This document shows, piece after piece, positions 38,901 to 47,019 of a stretch of 64,000 bases of DNA; position 1 is the first letter of the stretch; every line of letters begins with the position of its first letter. The DNA lies in assembly GCF_040436345.1 (NCBI RefSeq), contig NC_133238.1, positions 14,779,147 through 14,843,146 of the forward strand, in the 5' to 3' direction. This stretch comes from Pagrus major (Eukaryota; Chordata; Actinopteri; Spariformes; Sparidae). The position numbers were made by a program, and so were the translations under genes. The notes beneath the pieces were generated by a model. The model was not told the origin of the DNA and ran no database searches. It saw only the letters and a program-made list of their open reading frames with translations.

Positions 38901-41900
38901 TCTGTGCTCGAGACCTCCTGATTTACAAATCAAGCACTGGATACCAACAGCTGCCCCCATGTGGCTCAAAGGTGTACTGCAGATAGAAATCTTAAATTAA
39001 AGGCTATGAACGAAAGTCTGCAAATATATTTGGCAACTCAAATAAAATCCTCTCTGGGAATGACTGGTATATATAATCTCTTGCTCCAGTGCTGTTCAGT
39101 TCTAAACATGTTGTCAGCGTGACAATAAATCAAAATTCAATCAAGAATGAAGAGACATCCAGCTATCAAAGTCATATGATGTCAAACATAAATGAGGTTC
39201 TCCATCCTCATTGTTCGTGCTGCGCAGGAGCTGAATTAATGAAAGGTACATTGAAAGAAAACAAGTTTGATGGCAAAAAAATCTACCAGAAATATATAAA
39301 TGATTTCACAACAAACAGTAACATGATCTGACCTCAAACTTTCCAGATTGCAGTGTGGACTCTCCAGTCCAGCTGACAGCTGCTTCACTCCTGAATCCTG
39401 CAGGTTGTTGTTACTCAGGTCCAGCTCTCTCAGACTAGAGGACTGGGAGCTGAGAACTGAGGACAGAGCTTCACAGCTTCTCTCTGAGAGGTCACAGCCA
39501 CTCAGTCTGGATAAAGAATAATGAGCAGAAAAAGAAAATTCTTTCTATTTGGGTCAATAACAGCACATTTCCTGCATTCTGAAAAAAACTTACAGAGCTT
39601 TGTTGGAGGCTTTGACCACTGGCAGCAGCCTCAGAAGAGCCTCCTCTGAAGCAGAGTATTTCTTCAGGTCAAACAAGTCCAGATCTTTTTCTGATGACAG
39701 TAAGATGAAGACCAGAGCTGACCACTGAGCAGGAGACAGTTTATCTGTGGAGAGACTTCCTGATCTCAGGTACTGTTGGATGTCCTCCACTAGAGAATGA
39801 TCATTCAGTTCATTCAGACAGTGGAACAGATTGATGCTTCTCTCTGGAGACAGATTCTCACTGATCTTCTTCTTCATGTACTCGACTGTTTTCTGATTTG
39901 TCTGTGAGCTACTTCCTGTCTGTGTCTGCAGACCTCGGAGGAGATTCTGATTGGTCTGCAGTGAAAGACCCAGGAGGAAGCGGAGGAACAAATCCAGGTG
40001 TCCATTTGGACTCTGTAATGCCTTGTCCACAGCACTCTGGTAGAAACGTGTTGATTTGCCTCCGAACACTTGAGACAACCAGGATGCTGATTGCTCTTCT
40101 TCTGACATCAGATTGACTCCAGAGTTGATGAATGTCAGATGGACATGAAGAGCAGCCAGAAACTCCTGAACACTCAGATGGACGAAGCAGAACACCTTGT
40201 CCACCTGGTACAGTCCACTCTCCTCTTTAAAGATCTGTGTGAACACTCCTGAGTACTTTGAAGCTGCTGTGATATCGATGCCACACTTTGTCAGGTCTGA
40301 TTCATAGAAGATCAGGTCGCCACTCTGCAGCTGCTCAAAAGCCAGTTTTCCCAGAGACTCAATCATCTCCCTGCTCTTTGTGGTCCAGTGTGGATCTGTC
40401 TCAGCTCCTCCATCATACTTGACGTTCTTCACTTTGGCCTGAACCACCAGGAAGTGGATGTACATCTCAGTCAGGGTCTTGGGCAGCTCTCCTCCCTCTC
40501 TGGTCTTCAACACATTCTCCAGAACTGTAGCAGTGATCCAGCAGAAGACTGGGATGTGGCACATGATGTGGAGGCTTCGTGATGTCTTGATGTGGGAGAT
40601 GATTCTGCCGGCCTGCTCCTCATCTCTGAATCTCTTCCTGAAGTACTCCTCCTTCTGTGGGTCAGTGAACCCTCTGACCTCTGTCACCATGTCAACACAC
40701 TCAGGAGGGATCTGATTGGCTGCTGCAGGTCGTGTGGTTATCCAGAGGCGAGCAGAGGGAAGCAGTTTCCCCCTGATGAGGTTTGTCAGCAGCACATCCA
40801 CTGAGGTGGACTCTGTAACATCAGTCAGGATCTCAGTGTTGTGGAAGTCCAGAGGAAGTCGACACTCATCCAGACCGTCGAAGATGAACACAACCTGGAA
40901 CTCTTCAAAGCTGCAGATTTCTTTGGTTTCAGTGAAGAAGTGATGAACAAGCTCCACCAAGCTGAACTTTTTCTCCTTCAGCACATTCAGCTCTCTGAAA
41001 GTGAATGGAAATGTGAACTGTATGTCCTGGTTGGCTTTGTCTTCAGCCCAGTCCAGAGTGAACTTCTGTGTTAAGACTGTTTTCCCGATGCCAGCCACTC
41101 CCTTTGTCATCACTCTTCTGATTGGTTCATTTCTTCCAGGTGAGGCTTTAAAGATGTCTTCTTGTCTGACTGTTGTTTCTGGTCTGTCTGGTTTCCTGGA
41201 TGCTGCTTCAATCTGTCTGACCTCATGTTCATCATTGACCTCTGCAGTCTCTCCCTCTGTGATGTAGAGCTCTGTGTAGATCTGATTCAGAAGGGTTGGG
41301 TTTCCTGCTTTAGCGATCCCCTCAAACACACACTGGAACTTCTTCTTCAGGTCAGATTTAAGTTTACGCTGACAAACTGCAGCAAGATGTTCTAAATAAA
41401 CACACAACAAACAAGATCATTAAGTTATTTATAAAGAAAATATGACAATTTCCTTCCCCTAAAGATTGCATATATAAACAGATTTTCCATCATCATCATC
41501 ATCATCAGACTTCAGTAAACGTCTCATTGATCCATCATGTTAAATCTTTAGAGAAATCCTCTTACTGCTCTGCAGACAGTCAGCCAGCTCCTCCTGCTTC
41601 ATTCTCCTCAGGAAGTGAAGTGTGATCTTCAGAAATGCCTCTCTGCTGCTCCTCCTCCTCTGCTCTTCATCCTCACCATCCAACACCTCCTCATCCTCCC
41701 TCTGACTCTCTAAGCATTCTGGGGAATCTGAACTCAGAACCTTCTGGATCTTCTTCAGCTCGTTCTTCACAAAAGTCACAATGTTCTCCTCCAGCAGCTG
41801 GAACAGAATATTATGTGAATGAGAACATTTAACATCATGGAGCCAAACATCAGATCCATGTTTGACAGATTCACCACTGGTCTGTAAAGTGCAGCATGGA

Positions 41901-44900
41901 GATTATTGTGAACAGACTGGATGTAAAAGTAGTTGTTGTTCATGTACAGACCATAAATATGGAGTCCAGGTGTGTTTGATGCTGCTGGGCAGACGGACCT
42001 CTGGGAACCTCTGAGCTCTCCTGGTCGACTCTGTGGAGGAATCATGAAGAATCAGCCACATTATGTCTGTCCACTCAGAGACAAACACAAGCTGAAGGTC
42101 CTTTGAGTTAAAGTGTTGATGACATCATTGAATCAGATAGTTTCCCCTGACATCAAAGTGTTGGTCGTGCTGCTGATCCCACTGTGAATCAACAGTCAGT
42201 CAGTTTACTGGGTTGGTTCAGCAGCTTGTCTGGTTTAGTCCCTCCAGCTCTTGACCCCTATAATACTGTGGACAGCAACACGCAGCTAACACAAGCTAGT
42301 TGGATGTTAATTGTTCAGTGCAAATTGGTGAAGAGTCACAATAAACTTGTATTCAGTTGAGATTCCAACATTGGAGAATGAAAAAATGATTCATTATTTA
42401 TTTATTTGTTTATGAATCTGATAACAAAAAACAAACACAGGTTTCTTTTTTGTACTTCTGATTTAATGCTCACATCAAAAGCAGGTCATTAAAGAACGGA
42501 CCCGGGCCAAACTTGATTTTGATGTTTAATTTGTCTGATTTGTGTGACTCTAAAGTTATTCATCAACTTGTTCGTGTGTTGTTTTGGGTGATTATTGACA
42601 CAATGGCTGAACTTGAACCTATCGATATGTACTGAATGAAATAATTCTGGCATGTTTTTCTGAAATACTGAGATACCCCAACACCCTGTGAGGAGAAACT
42701 AGAAGACAGAAAAATGGCGAAGAATTTTTGGGCCCCAGTGCATCACGTGACGATCTAGTCACACGGCTTTGCCACTACTAAAAATGGCTTCAAGGCCTGG
42801 CGCTCTTCCTGGGGCTTGATCTCGATGATGGTCAGCTGTCTTCTTTGCAGAGGAAGTTCCGGTCAAGCCAACGGCGTTAAATACTCCACTTCTTCTTTGG
42901 TTTTTACCAGTGGACTATAAAACCACACCGCCAAAGCTGAAGTAAATTGCTGATGCCAGAGCTGATGCATGCTGCATGATGCGTGACGCGTGATGGTTGA
43001 TGCATGATGCATGATCTATTTCTGATTTATCTTCCTGGGCGGGTCTCAATTTACCTGGGCGGGCCGCCCAAGTAGAGCCCAAGTGTGGGAAACACTGAAT
43101 AGCCTGTGCTTAAAGTCCATGAAGCCTGTGATGGCTCAGTTCAGTCTTTCAAAAATTTTGCAGTACTCCTTCAGCTCTTCCAAAGAGTTTGTGTCTGCTG
43201 GGTCCATTGTTGGTTGGTTCATACTGTGACAATGGCATGACTTTCCACTTCCAGCACCAAAACGGAGTGGCAGCCCGACACACCAGCTCCCCTTTCCCCT
43301 TTCTTACCGTCATTTTTTTTGTTTTTTCCCTATTTTACTATTATTAACTTTAGTACCACAGTTTAGGGAGATTGGTTTAAGTACTTTAACCAGTTTTAAG
43401 TCAGTGGACAGTACCGGGAGTTCAGTGTGTCCCGCCTGACAAAGACATGGCCGAACAGGAAAATACCAGACTGTTCAATGCAATTAGCTTCACAGAGACA
43501 AACAGAGCAGCAAGGTGTTGGGTGGAAGGCTTGCTGTCTTTGTTAACTCCAAATGGTGTAACGCAGTAGAGGTTACTACGAAGGCGAAAATCTGCATTCC
43601 TGATGGGGAACTGTCAGCTGTTGGCCTGAGACCATGCGATGTTGCCACTGTGTTTGGCAGGTGTTTGAATGGAAAGTCTGTGAACTTCACATCAACTACA
43701 GCAGCTGATTTAACAGTTGAGGGCACTTTAAGAAAAGACAGGAGGAGTCGGCTGCTAACACAAACTGTCAGAGACTGAGACTGAGCTCAGATCAACTGAA
43801 TCAAAGTGAGAATAAACCTACAAATTGTTTTTACACTGAAGTTGTGGCTCACAGAGCTGATGGACACACTTCACCTTGAGATGATCCGGTTCTTCATTCA
43901 GGACAAACTAAAAGAAAAACCTGCAACATCTTGCAGTCCTGGGTGGGTTGTTGTAAGTCGGGATGTGGGTCTCTGTTTTTCCTTTTATTTATTTTTATTT
44001 GTATTTGTTGTTCATGTCCTTTTTGATATGTTGTTTACATAAAAAAGAAGCACTGTAATAACAGTTTTGTGTCTTGATATTTTGAAGTGAAGCTTCATAA
44101 TAAAACTATTTGAAACACAAAGTGTTTTAACTGCATGTTTCACAAACAAACACTGTATGAAGTAAAAATTGGAGGTCCGACAGATTAATCAGCTGATTAT
44201 AGCCGATCTGATAATAATCATTATTGGGCAGAAGTTGACCTTTAGACGCCTTTAACACTAAATATTGTAAAACAGTAAAATGTTCTGCCTTCAGTTCATA
44301 TCTTTGTCTCAAGTGTTGAACTATATTTAACAGATCAAAAAAGAAGTTACTTGTTTTTATTTATTCTTTGAATAATTAAAAACATTTAATCGGCCGATAT
44401 CAGTTATCAGAGTTTTTTACTCCTTAATATGGGTTTCAGTACCGGCCCCATGAAGCCCGGATGGGTCGGGCCCTTGTAACGTTAGATATAACACACAGCC
44501 TCTCCTCTCCTCAGCAGCAGGGGTCAGATCTCAGCAGGAGGTGAGTCACTGCTGTTTGTACACAGGAGGAACACTGTCGTCAGAGTTGTTGAGGAACAGA
44601 CATGAAAAACTGTGAACCTGTCCTTTAATACTGATCCTGCTCTGACCTCCATCATCACTCTGAGGACATGAAGACCATCAGGACAACTGGTCAGACTGGA
44701 TTTAATGAGGACAAACATCAACAGAGAGCAACATGAGGACAACTCACTGTCTGTCTGATGAACGCTGTTGTTTAAAATCAATAATAATCTCCTTTGACCG
44801 GTCACTCTTGAATGAAACACAGCTGGGCTCAGGTCCAGGTCCAGGTCCAGGTCCAGGTCCAGGAGAGGCTGGTCTCCTGTTGGACAGAGAAGACGACCAC

Positions 44901-45455
44901 CAGAGATGTTAATTGACTTTCTAGTCTTCAGACACAGAAGCTTGTGTCCATAAAATAGTGGAAAACATGAGGAATAAACCTCAGAGAATATTGGACCAAA
45001 CTAATTCAATAAAGTGAAATGAAGAGTTGAAGACTGGTTCTGTTGGGCCGCTTTCTAAAGTGACAATAGAAATTTAAGTGAAGAAGAACGAAGCTGAAAA
45101 TAAACATCAGGTTTCAAAAAACATCTTTCTCCACAGTTAAAGCGCGAATCAGTCACATATTAATGTTATTAACCGCTCACCTCTTTACAGCAGGAGGTTG
45201 TTGTCCTTTAAAATCAATAATAATCTCCTTTGACCGGTCACTCCTAAAGGACACACAGCTGGGCTCAGGTTCAGGTCCAGGCTCAGGTTCAGGTCCAGGT
45301 CCAGGTCCAGGTCCAGGTCCAGGTCCAGGCTCAGGTCCAGGTCCAGGTCCAGGTCCAGGTCCAGGTCCAGGTTCAGGTCCAGCTCCAGGTCCAGGTCCGG
45401 GTCCAGTGGTTTTAGAGGGAGGGCCTCCCTCCTCTCTGTCCTCACACTGATTCAT
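5309..45455 (-). CDS. NLRC3-like NLR with FISNA-NACHT-LRR-B30.2, whole spliced model
   Basis: Join of 45181-45455, 44748-44876, 41952-42030, 41566-41797, 39594-41391, 39333-39506, 37780-37953, 37354-37527, 36928-37101, 35246-35419, 6031-6077 and 5309-5904, all minus. Every junction has GT/AG signals and matching phase, and the sum is 4026 nt (1341 codons plus stop). Domain order: Gly/Pro-rich N-terminus (1-160), helical region before FISNA (about 162-240), FISNA (about 245-320), NACHT with Walker A GVAGIGKT (about 336-343) and Walker B FIFDGLDE (about 407-414), winged-helix-type region, five LRR exons (about 838-1128), linker, PRY-SPRY (about 1140-1341). This is the large teleost NLR family often annotated as NLRC3-like, which is cytosolic and probably acts in pathogen sensing or tuning of inflammation. 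Oddities are a 29-kb final intron full of a tandem array and a poly-Ser insertion in the SPRY. That the two 3' exons belong to this gene is inferred from phase and family order. Confidence 0.8.
5484..5562. repeat. (GGA/GAG)n microsatellite inside the B30.2 exon
   Basis: AGG/GAG triplets with a few GAA interruptions, read on the minus strand as TCC/TCT/TTC codons for Ser with a few Phe. It stays in frame because it is a triplet repeat. It lies between the QTDIS segment and the RVAVYVD strand, which is a surface loop in SPRY folds. Confidence 0.95.
6031..6077 (-). CDS. NLR 47-bp linker exon between LRR and B30.2
   Basis: The acceptor is CTCCTTTCAG and the donor GTGAGTGTG. The exon encodes [15 protein letters not shown] plus part of a Tyr codon. 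It begins with one base that completes an Arg codon with the end of any LRR exon (CTCAG|G) and ends with one base that is completed by the B30.2 exon. This small exon is the known joint between the last LRR and PRY in fish NLRs, so it shows that the B30.2 exon at 5309 is an NLR exon and not a TRIM exon. Confidence 0.88.
7440..7585 (+). pseudogene. decayed hAT transposase BED-finger remnant
   Basis: The frame reads [18 protein letters not shown] and then, after a frameshift, LKRKHVGA. The C..C spacing followed by an HLKRKH-type ending is the pattern of BED zinc fingers at the N-terminus of hAT transposases and ZBED genes. A stop and a frame change within the finger show it is dead. No downstream catalytic domain is visible. 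Confidence 0.5.
7887..7901 (-). promoter_or_regulatory. CTCF-like motif, minus strand
   Basis: Read on the minus strand it is CCAGCAGGGGGCGAC, one mismatch from CCASYAGRKGGCRSY. It lies about 1 kb left of the array and has the opposite orientation to the array motifs. Confidence 0.4.
8879..10583 (+). repeat. array unit 1, triple head
   Basis: It starts with three consecutive head hairpins (8879, 8931, 8986) before a poly-T tract. The five motif copies start at about 9179, 9624, 9753, 9881 and 10327. The copies at 9179, 9624 and 9881 fit the CTCF core exactly. The terminal minisatellite has about six units. Confidence 0.8.
10584..12458 (+). repeat. array unit 2, long type A, triple head
   Basis: Three heads (10584, 10636, 10688) and a (TTA)n tract. 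The first submodule is followed by a second full copy of it in place of the usual second submodule, giving seven motif copies. The tail has its own variant (ACATGCGCGCACAATAACGG). The body is nearly identical to units 3 and 11. Confidence 0.8.
12459..14177 (+). repeat. array unit 3, long type A, headless
   Basis: It starts directly in (TTA)n after the previous tail, without a head. From there it appears identical to unit 2 over some 1.7 kb by inspection, including the variant tail. Seven motif copies. Confidence 0.8.
14178..15741 (+). repeat. array unit 4, type B
   Basis: One T-type head. Five motif copies, two of them altered in a way shared with unit 8 (GGTGGCGCAATT and GGTAGCGC). The length of 1564 bp equals that of unit 8, and the two look the same except in the poly-T tract. 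Confidence 0.8.
15742..17255 (+). repeat. array unit 5, type C, headless
   Basis: It begins with a TTATTTG/poly-T tract. Five motif copies. From the CTGCCAAAATGATCGC word to the tail it reads the same as unit 13, which does have a head. Confidence 0.8.
17256..18854 (+). repeat. array unit 6, double head
   Basis: Two G-type heads (17256 with GGGCCCAAGCAG, and 17311). Five motif copies. The first is altered upstream of the core (AGCACTAGG instead of ACCACTAGG). Confidence 0.8.
18855..20424 (+). repeat. array unit 7
   Basis: One T-type head. Five motif copies, the third reading GGTGGTGCTC. The long minus-strand open frame at 19796-20404 is a product of repeat text without a domain. Confidence 0.8.
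20425..21988 (+). repeat. array unit 8, type B
   Basis: One T-type head. It appears to be an almost exact copy of unit 4, 6247 bp away, down to the two altered motifs. Units 5-7 lie between. Confidence 0.8.
21989..23491 (+). repeat. array unit 9, headless
   Basis: It begins with TTTTGTTATTTTTCTTCTTCCC after the previous tail. Five motif copies of normal type. Confidence 0.8.
23492..25137 (+). repeat. array unit 10, triple head
   Basis: Three heads (23492 T-type, 23547 and 23600 G-type). Five motif copies, the first reading GGTGGCGCCA. Confidence 0.8.
25138..26960 (+). repeat. array unit 11, long type A, double head
   Basis: Two heads (25138, 25189), then a body matching units 2 and 3. Seven motif copies and the variant tail. 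It lies about 12.8 kb from unit 3. Confidence 0.8.
26961..28452 (+). repeat. array unit 12, headless
   Basis: Five motif copies. Two are unusual: CCAGCACGTGGCGCT, and CCAATAGGGGGCGCT, which has the GGGGGC form. The second submodule differs from most other units. Confidence 0.8.
28453..30021 (+). repeat. array unit 13, type C
   Basis: One T-type head near 28456, then a body matching unit 5 about 12.77 kb away. Five motif copies. Confidence 0.8.
30022..31516 (+). repeat. array unit 14, headless
   Basis: It begins in a long T run. Five motif copies, the first altered to ATCACTAGG. The tail shows GCGATGGCCCG where other units have GCGAGGGCCCG. Confidence 0.8.
31517..33210 (+). repeat. array unit 15, long type A-like, terminal
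   Basis: Headless with seven motif copies. It has the type A plan but is clearly diverged from units 2, 3 and 11 (for example CCAGTAGGTGGCGCT as the first motif), as expected for an edge unit that escapes homogenisation. The variant tail is shortened. Confidence 0.8.
33242..33567. mobile_element. non-autonomous hAT-like element with TIRs and 8-bp TSD
   Basis: The ends are TAGAGGTGTGAA and its exact inverse TTCACACCTCTA. The flanks are AAACATTT (33234-33241) and ATACATTT (33568-33575), a 7/8 match that fits the 8-bp target duplication of hAT elements. The inside has no coding frame. An internal stretch (CAGACTACAGCAGGCTACAA) recurs in introns of two zinc-finger genes at about 52917 and 59255. 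Confidence 0.8.
33576..35245. other. intron sequence without recognised features
   Basis: Right flank of the giant NLR intron. Short frames (33754-34017 +, 34166-34363 -) have no domain. AATAAA words occur at about 33661 and 34013. I found no further LRR exon here. Confidence 0.5.
35246..35419 (-). CDS. NLR LRR exon 5
   Basis: 174 bp with acceptor CTGCAG and donor GTATGAAG. It begins [11 protein letters not shown] and contains [19 protein letters not shown], an RI-type LRR pair. It differs from the other four LRR exons and matches the usual last LRR exon of the family, so a step to the VEPAGVRW linker exon is expected. Phase agrees (AG|G, Arg) across the 29-kb intron. Confidence 0.85.
35990..36632 (+). 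mobile_element. LINE 3' fragment (L2/CR1-like reverse-transcriptase tail)
   Basis: The frame contains [35 protein letters not shown] and [20 protein letters not shown], the C-terminal tail typical of fish L2/CR1-related ORF2 proteins. It is followed by a 3' UTR ending ATGACAATAAACATCTATTT. It is 5' truncated and lies in an NLR intron in the opposite orientation to the gene. Confidence 0.75.
36928..37101 (-). CDS. NLR LRR exon 4
   Basis: 174 bp with acceptor CGTTCCAG and donor GTCAGGATT. It encodes [18 protein letters not shown] and [19 protein letters not shown]. Exon and upstream intron are nearly identical to those of LRR exon 3, 426 bp away. Confidence 0.88.
37354..37527 (-). CDS. NLR LRR exon 3
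   Basis: 174 bp, same phase and plan as its neighbours, ending CTTAG|GTCAG. It shares the [13 protein letters not shown] start with LRR exon 4, and the ELSVGLES ending with LRR exon 2. Confidence 0.88.
37780..37953 (-). CDS. NLR LRR exon 2
   Basis: 174 bp with acceptor TTTCTCTCCAG and donor GTCAGATAG. It encodes [18 protein letters not shown] and [19 protein letters not shown]. The downstream intron resembles that after LRR exon 3. Confidence 0.88.
38075..38275 (-). mobile_element. tRNA-derived SINE
   Basis: On the minus strand a box A-like GCAGCTCAGTTGGTAGAGCA (about 38240-38259) and a box B-like GGTTTCAAGTTCGACC (38180-38195) are spaced as in a tRNA. They are followed by a non-tRNA body ending in an AAAAGGCTGATAAAT-like tail. 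A true tRNA is excluded because the acceptor stem does not close. It lies in an NLR intron in the sense direction. Confidence 0.7.
38290..39332. other. NLR intron, nothing recognised
   Basis: Unassigned intron sequence. A weak tRNA-Thr-like anticodon-arm text near 38920-38945 (minus) does not fold into a full cloverleaf by eye. Confidence 0.5.
39333..39506 (-). CDS. NLR LRR exon 1
   Basis: 174 bp with acceptor TTATCCAG and donor GTCAGATCA. It encodes [18 protein letters not shown] and [19 protein letters not shown]. It joins the NACHT exon as KALLSGC, the usual junction in this family. Confidence 0.9.
39594..41391 (-). CDS. NLR main exon, FISNA and NACHT domains
   Basis: 1798 bp with acceptor TTTATTTAG and donor GTAAGTTTT. 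It opens with the FISNA region ([33 protein letters not shown]) and continues with NACHT: Walker A GVAGIGKT, sensor-like [11 protein letters not shown], Walker [21 protein letters not shown], then a C-terminal helical part ([36 protein letters not shown]). NACHT binds ATP and drives oligomerisation. All motifs are intact with no stop over about 599 codons. The in-frame ATG at 41408-41410 lies in the intron and is not the start. Confidence 0.95.
41566..41797 (-). CDS. NLR exon before FISNA, helical
   Basis: 232 bp with acceptor TTCTGTTCCAG and donor GTAAGAGG. It starts in phase 0 with [18 protein letters not shown] and ends [12 protein letters not shown], joining the FISNA exon through a split Lys codon. 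The middle is very acidic ([16 protein letters not shown]). The helical content suggests a Pyrin/death-fold-like module, but I cannot name the fold from sequence alone. Confidence 0.85.
41952..42030 (-). CDS. NLR 79-bp exon
   Basis: Acceptor TTCCTCCACAG and donor GTCTGTACA. It encodes [18 protein letters not shown] then THLDSIFM, a short spacer exon typical of the N-terminal half of fish NLRC3-like genes. It ends in phase 0 and matches the LLEEN exon. Confidence 0.8.
43020..43097 (-). mobile_element. single terminus of a DNA transposon (hAT-like)
   Basis: On the minus strand the end reads CAGTGTTTCCCACA followed by text rich in GGGCGG/CCGCCC words (CCTGGGCGGGCCGCCCA). This type of end is common in fish hAT relics. 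The partner terminus was not found, so boundaries are unknown. Confidence 0.4.
43510..43640 (+). mobile_element. LINE endonuclease-domain fragment
   Basis: The frame reads [14 protein letters not shown], then [16 protein letters not shown], resembling the endonuclease segment of fish non-LTR ORF2 (GGG..YVN..WC ... C.PDIE.L...LRP). It breaks off after LRP. It is degenerate and isolated in an NLR intron. Confidence 0.5.
44168..44412. repeat. possible MITE with GGCCGATAT-type ends
   Basis: A GGTCCGACAGATTAATCAG edge and a later AATCGGCCGATATCAGTTATC edge show related inverted words, as in a frequent class of fish non-autonomous elements. Boundaries and target duplication are unclear. Confidence 0.3.
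44748..44876 (-). CDS. NLR N-terminal exon 2, Gly-Pro repeat
   Basis: 129 bp with acceptor TGTCCAACAG and donor GTGAGTTG. It encodes [18 protein letters not shown], then [19 protein letters not shown]. It is a duplicate of the second half of the first coding exon, differing mainly in the length of the Gly-Pro run. Such repeated CVSF.SDRS exons are typical of this NLR family and their role is unknown. Confidence 0.8.
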
Positions 45456-45481
45456 GCTGCTCAGCTCACACACACTTTCAT
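45181..45481 (-). CDS. NLR first coding exon with proposed start
   Basis: Acceptor TTTCCTCTCCAG at its upper edge, donor GTGAGCGG. The proposed start is ATG at 45453-45455 ([15 protein letters not shown]). An upstream in-frame Met in the intron (near 45503) is ignored because it lies before the acceptor. A long Gly-Pro/Glu-Pro run is followed by [20 protein letters not shown] and ends in phase with the next exon. Whether translation starts here or in an upstream exon is not settled by the sequence. Confidence 0.75.
45255..45410. repeat. (CCAGGT)n minisatellite in the coding exon
   Basis: A six-base repeat CCAGGT with CAGGCT/CAGGTT variants, read on the minus strand as alternating Gly and Pro with some Glu. 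A shorter run of the same kind lies at about 44830-44862 in the next exon. The multiple-of-three unit keeps the frame. Confidence 0.9.
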
Positions 45482-46436
45482 CTGGAGAGGAAACACAAAT
45501 CATTCATCTGCACATCAACTGAAATCAGCCTTTCCATCATGTCTCCTGTCAGAACATCAGCTGCTCCTCCACTGATTGGCTGCTTCATATCAGCGTCACA
45601 TGAACGCTGCACTTCTACTGTCAGTCCACTAGATGGTGTCATGGAGCCATCAGACTGGAAGTGAGTCGTCTGCTCTGAACACCAGTTTAACCAGCGAGAC
45701 ACGACTGGACTCACTGTTCTAGAAACACCAGTAACAGTGGAGGAAAGTACATTTACTCGAGTACTACACGTAACTACAATCCTGAGGTACTTCAGTCACG
45801 TGTTTCCACTTCATGCAGCTGCTGCTGAGGGCTCAGTCTGTGTGATGACGTCATAGTAAATGGTGGGCCACACTCATGTGTTTGGACTCATCTGAATCTC
45901 CAGGACAACACGTATCTGATCATTATGAACAAGAACCTGAACACCAACATATTATAAGTCACATCAGCTGCAGTCAGCAGCAGCAGGGAGAGGAGGAGGG
46001 ACAGGAAGTCCCCAGACTCCCTTGAAAAATCGCTCCATTTTGTGAGTTGTTGAGTTAAGAGGACCTTTATAAACTGTGTGAAACGCTGTCGATGACAAAT
46101 TCTGAATGGTTCGGGCCTTCTCGTAAGTTCGGCCCATGTTACAGCCTCGTTTTAGGGGGTGCTGCAGCCCCCTCAGCACCTCCAGCTCCCGCATCCAGGC
46201 GAACAGCTGCTCTCCAGCCGCGTTTAGTGCGTCAGACAGCGGGAGAGCGGCGGCTCGTCTCGGCCTCCTCCACAGGCTGATTCAGGCAGGAAAAGCTGCC
46301 TTCAGTCATCAGTAAGTGGAGCTACACAGTGACAACCACTCTGTGCTCAGATACTGACCAACTAACTCCACTTCTGCTCTGATTTCACCGCGTCATTAAA
46401 GTGTGAAACATTAGAAATGACCGTTAAATAAATTAC
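45482..46436. other. intron between 5' UTR exon and first coding exon
   Basis: No coding exon recognised. A stretch near 45735-45800 (GTGGAGGAAAGTACATTTAC and following) resembles the ends of decayed fish hAT elements. The rest is unassigned. Confidence 0.4.
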
Positions 46437-46510
46437 CTTTAAACGGAGAGAAGAAGCTGCTGCGTCACGACGAGGATCAGTGAAAGTGAAAGTTAACTTT
46501 AAACCGGAAA
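46437..46510 (-). promoter_or_regulatory. probable NLR 5' UTR exon/promoter with IRF-like site
   Basis: On the minus strand a GC-mixed stretch ends at a good donor AAAG|GTAATTTATT (46436/46437). Within it lies GAAAGTGAAAGT on the plus strand (46482-46493), which fits the IRF/ISRE pattern GAAANNGAAANN. This suggests an interferon-responsive promoter or leader. The transcription start is not known, so the site could be in the leader instead of upstream of it. Confidence 0.45.
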
Positions 46511-46578
46511 CTCCTGTTAATGTTCAGACACACATATGATTTCCTCTCATCCCACCAGGTATTGATCAGGATGATGAT

Positions 46579-46579
<1 letters not shown>

Positions 46580-46647
<68 letters not shown>
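46580..46647. repeat. (CA)n microsatellite
   Basis: About 34 uninterrupted CA dinucleotides in the intergenic stretch upstream of the NLR 5' end. Confidence 0.98.
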
Positions 46648-46648
<1 letters not shown>

Positions 46649-46843
46649 CTGTGCAGTCAAACAGAGTTGTTGGCGGGTCAGAGGGTCCAGCAGCAGAGGA
46701 CCACCTCCCTGTCCCTCAGGGGGACGAGTGCCACTGTTGCACCTGGACCCGGGTCCACCTGTCGCTCTGAAAGGGACGGGAGACCACACTTAGATTGTGT
46801 TTTTCTCAGCCCAGACTGATAACAGATAATTATAGTGGTGATT

Positions 46844-46903
46844 TTGATTGTTATTATTATTATTATTTTTATTATATTTATTTATTTTATTTGCAATTTT
46901 TAT

Positions 46904-46943
<40 letters not shown>

Positions 46944-46995
46944 TATTATTAATAATAATAATATTGTTATTATTATTATTATTATTATATTGTTA
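46844..46995. repeat. (TTA)n/(AAT)n microsatellites
   Basis: Runs of ATT, then AAT, then ATT triplets, which can pair as an AT-rich inverted repeat. Confidence 0.9.
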
Positions 46996-47019
46996 TTATT
47001 AGTAGTAGTATTAACAGAT

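Larger units (their letters stand above)
42031..44747. other. NLR intron with transposon relics
   Basis: The intron between the spacer exon and the Gly/Pro exon. It includes a short ATGCATGATG-type repeat (about 42960-43015), a transposon terminus near 43097, a LINE fragment (43510-43640) and a possible MITE (44168-44412). No further exon was recognised. Confidence 0.5.

Noticed and set aside
38880-38965. tRNA-Thr-like text (TGATTTGTAAATCA anticodon arm, minus strand)
   Set aside because: The anticodon arm looks right, but I could not pair acceptor or T arms. Probably chance or a decayed SINE; tRNAscan-SE would settle it.
39898-41395. Plus-strand frames of 60-90 codons over the NACHT exon
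   Set aside because: Shadows of the minus-strand NLR exon, whose motifs are intact.
41408-41410. ATG as start of the NACHT open frame
   Set aside because: It lies upstream of the TTTATTTAG acceptor in an intron, and upstream exons with matching phase supply the N-terminus.
46547-46789. Frames running through the (CA)n tract
   Set aside because: Val-Cys or Thr-His repeats from a dinucleotide microsatellite, with no domain.
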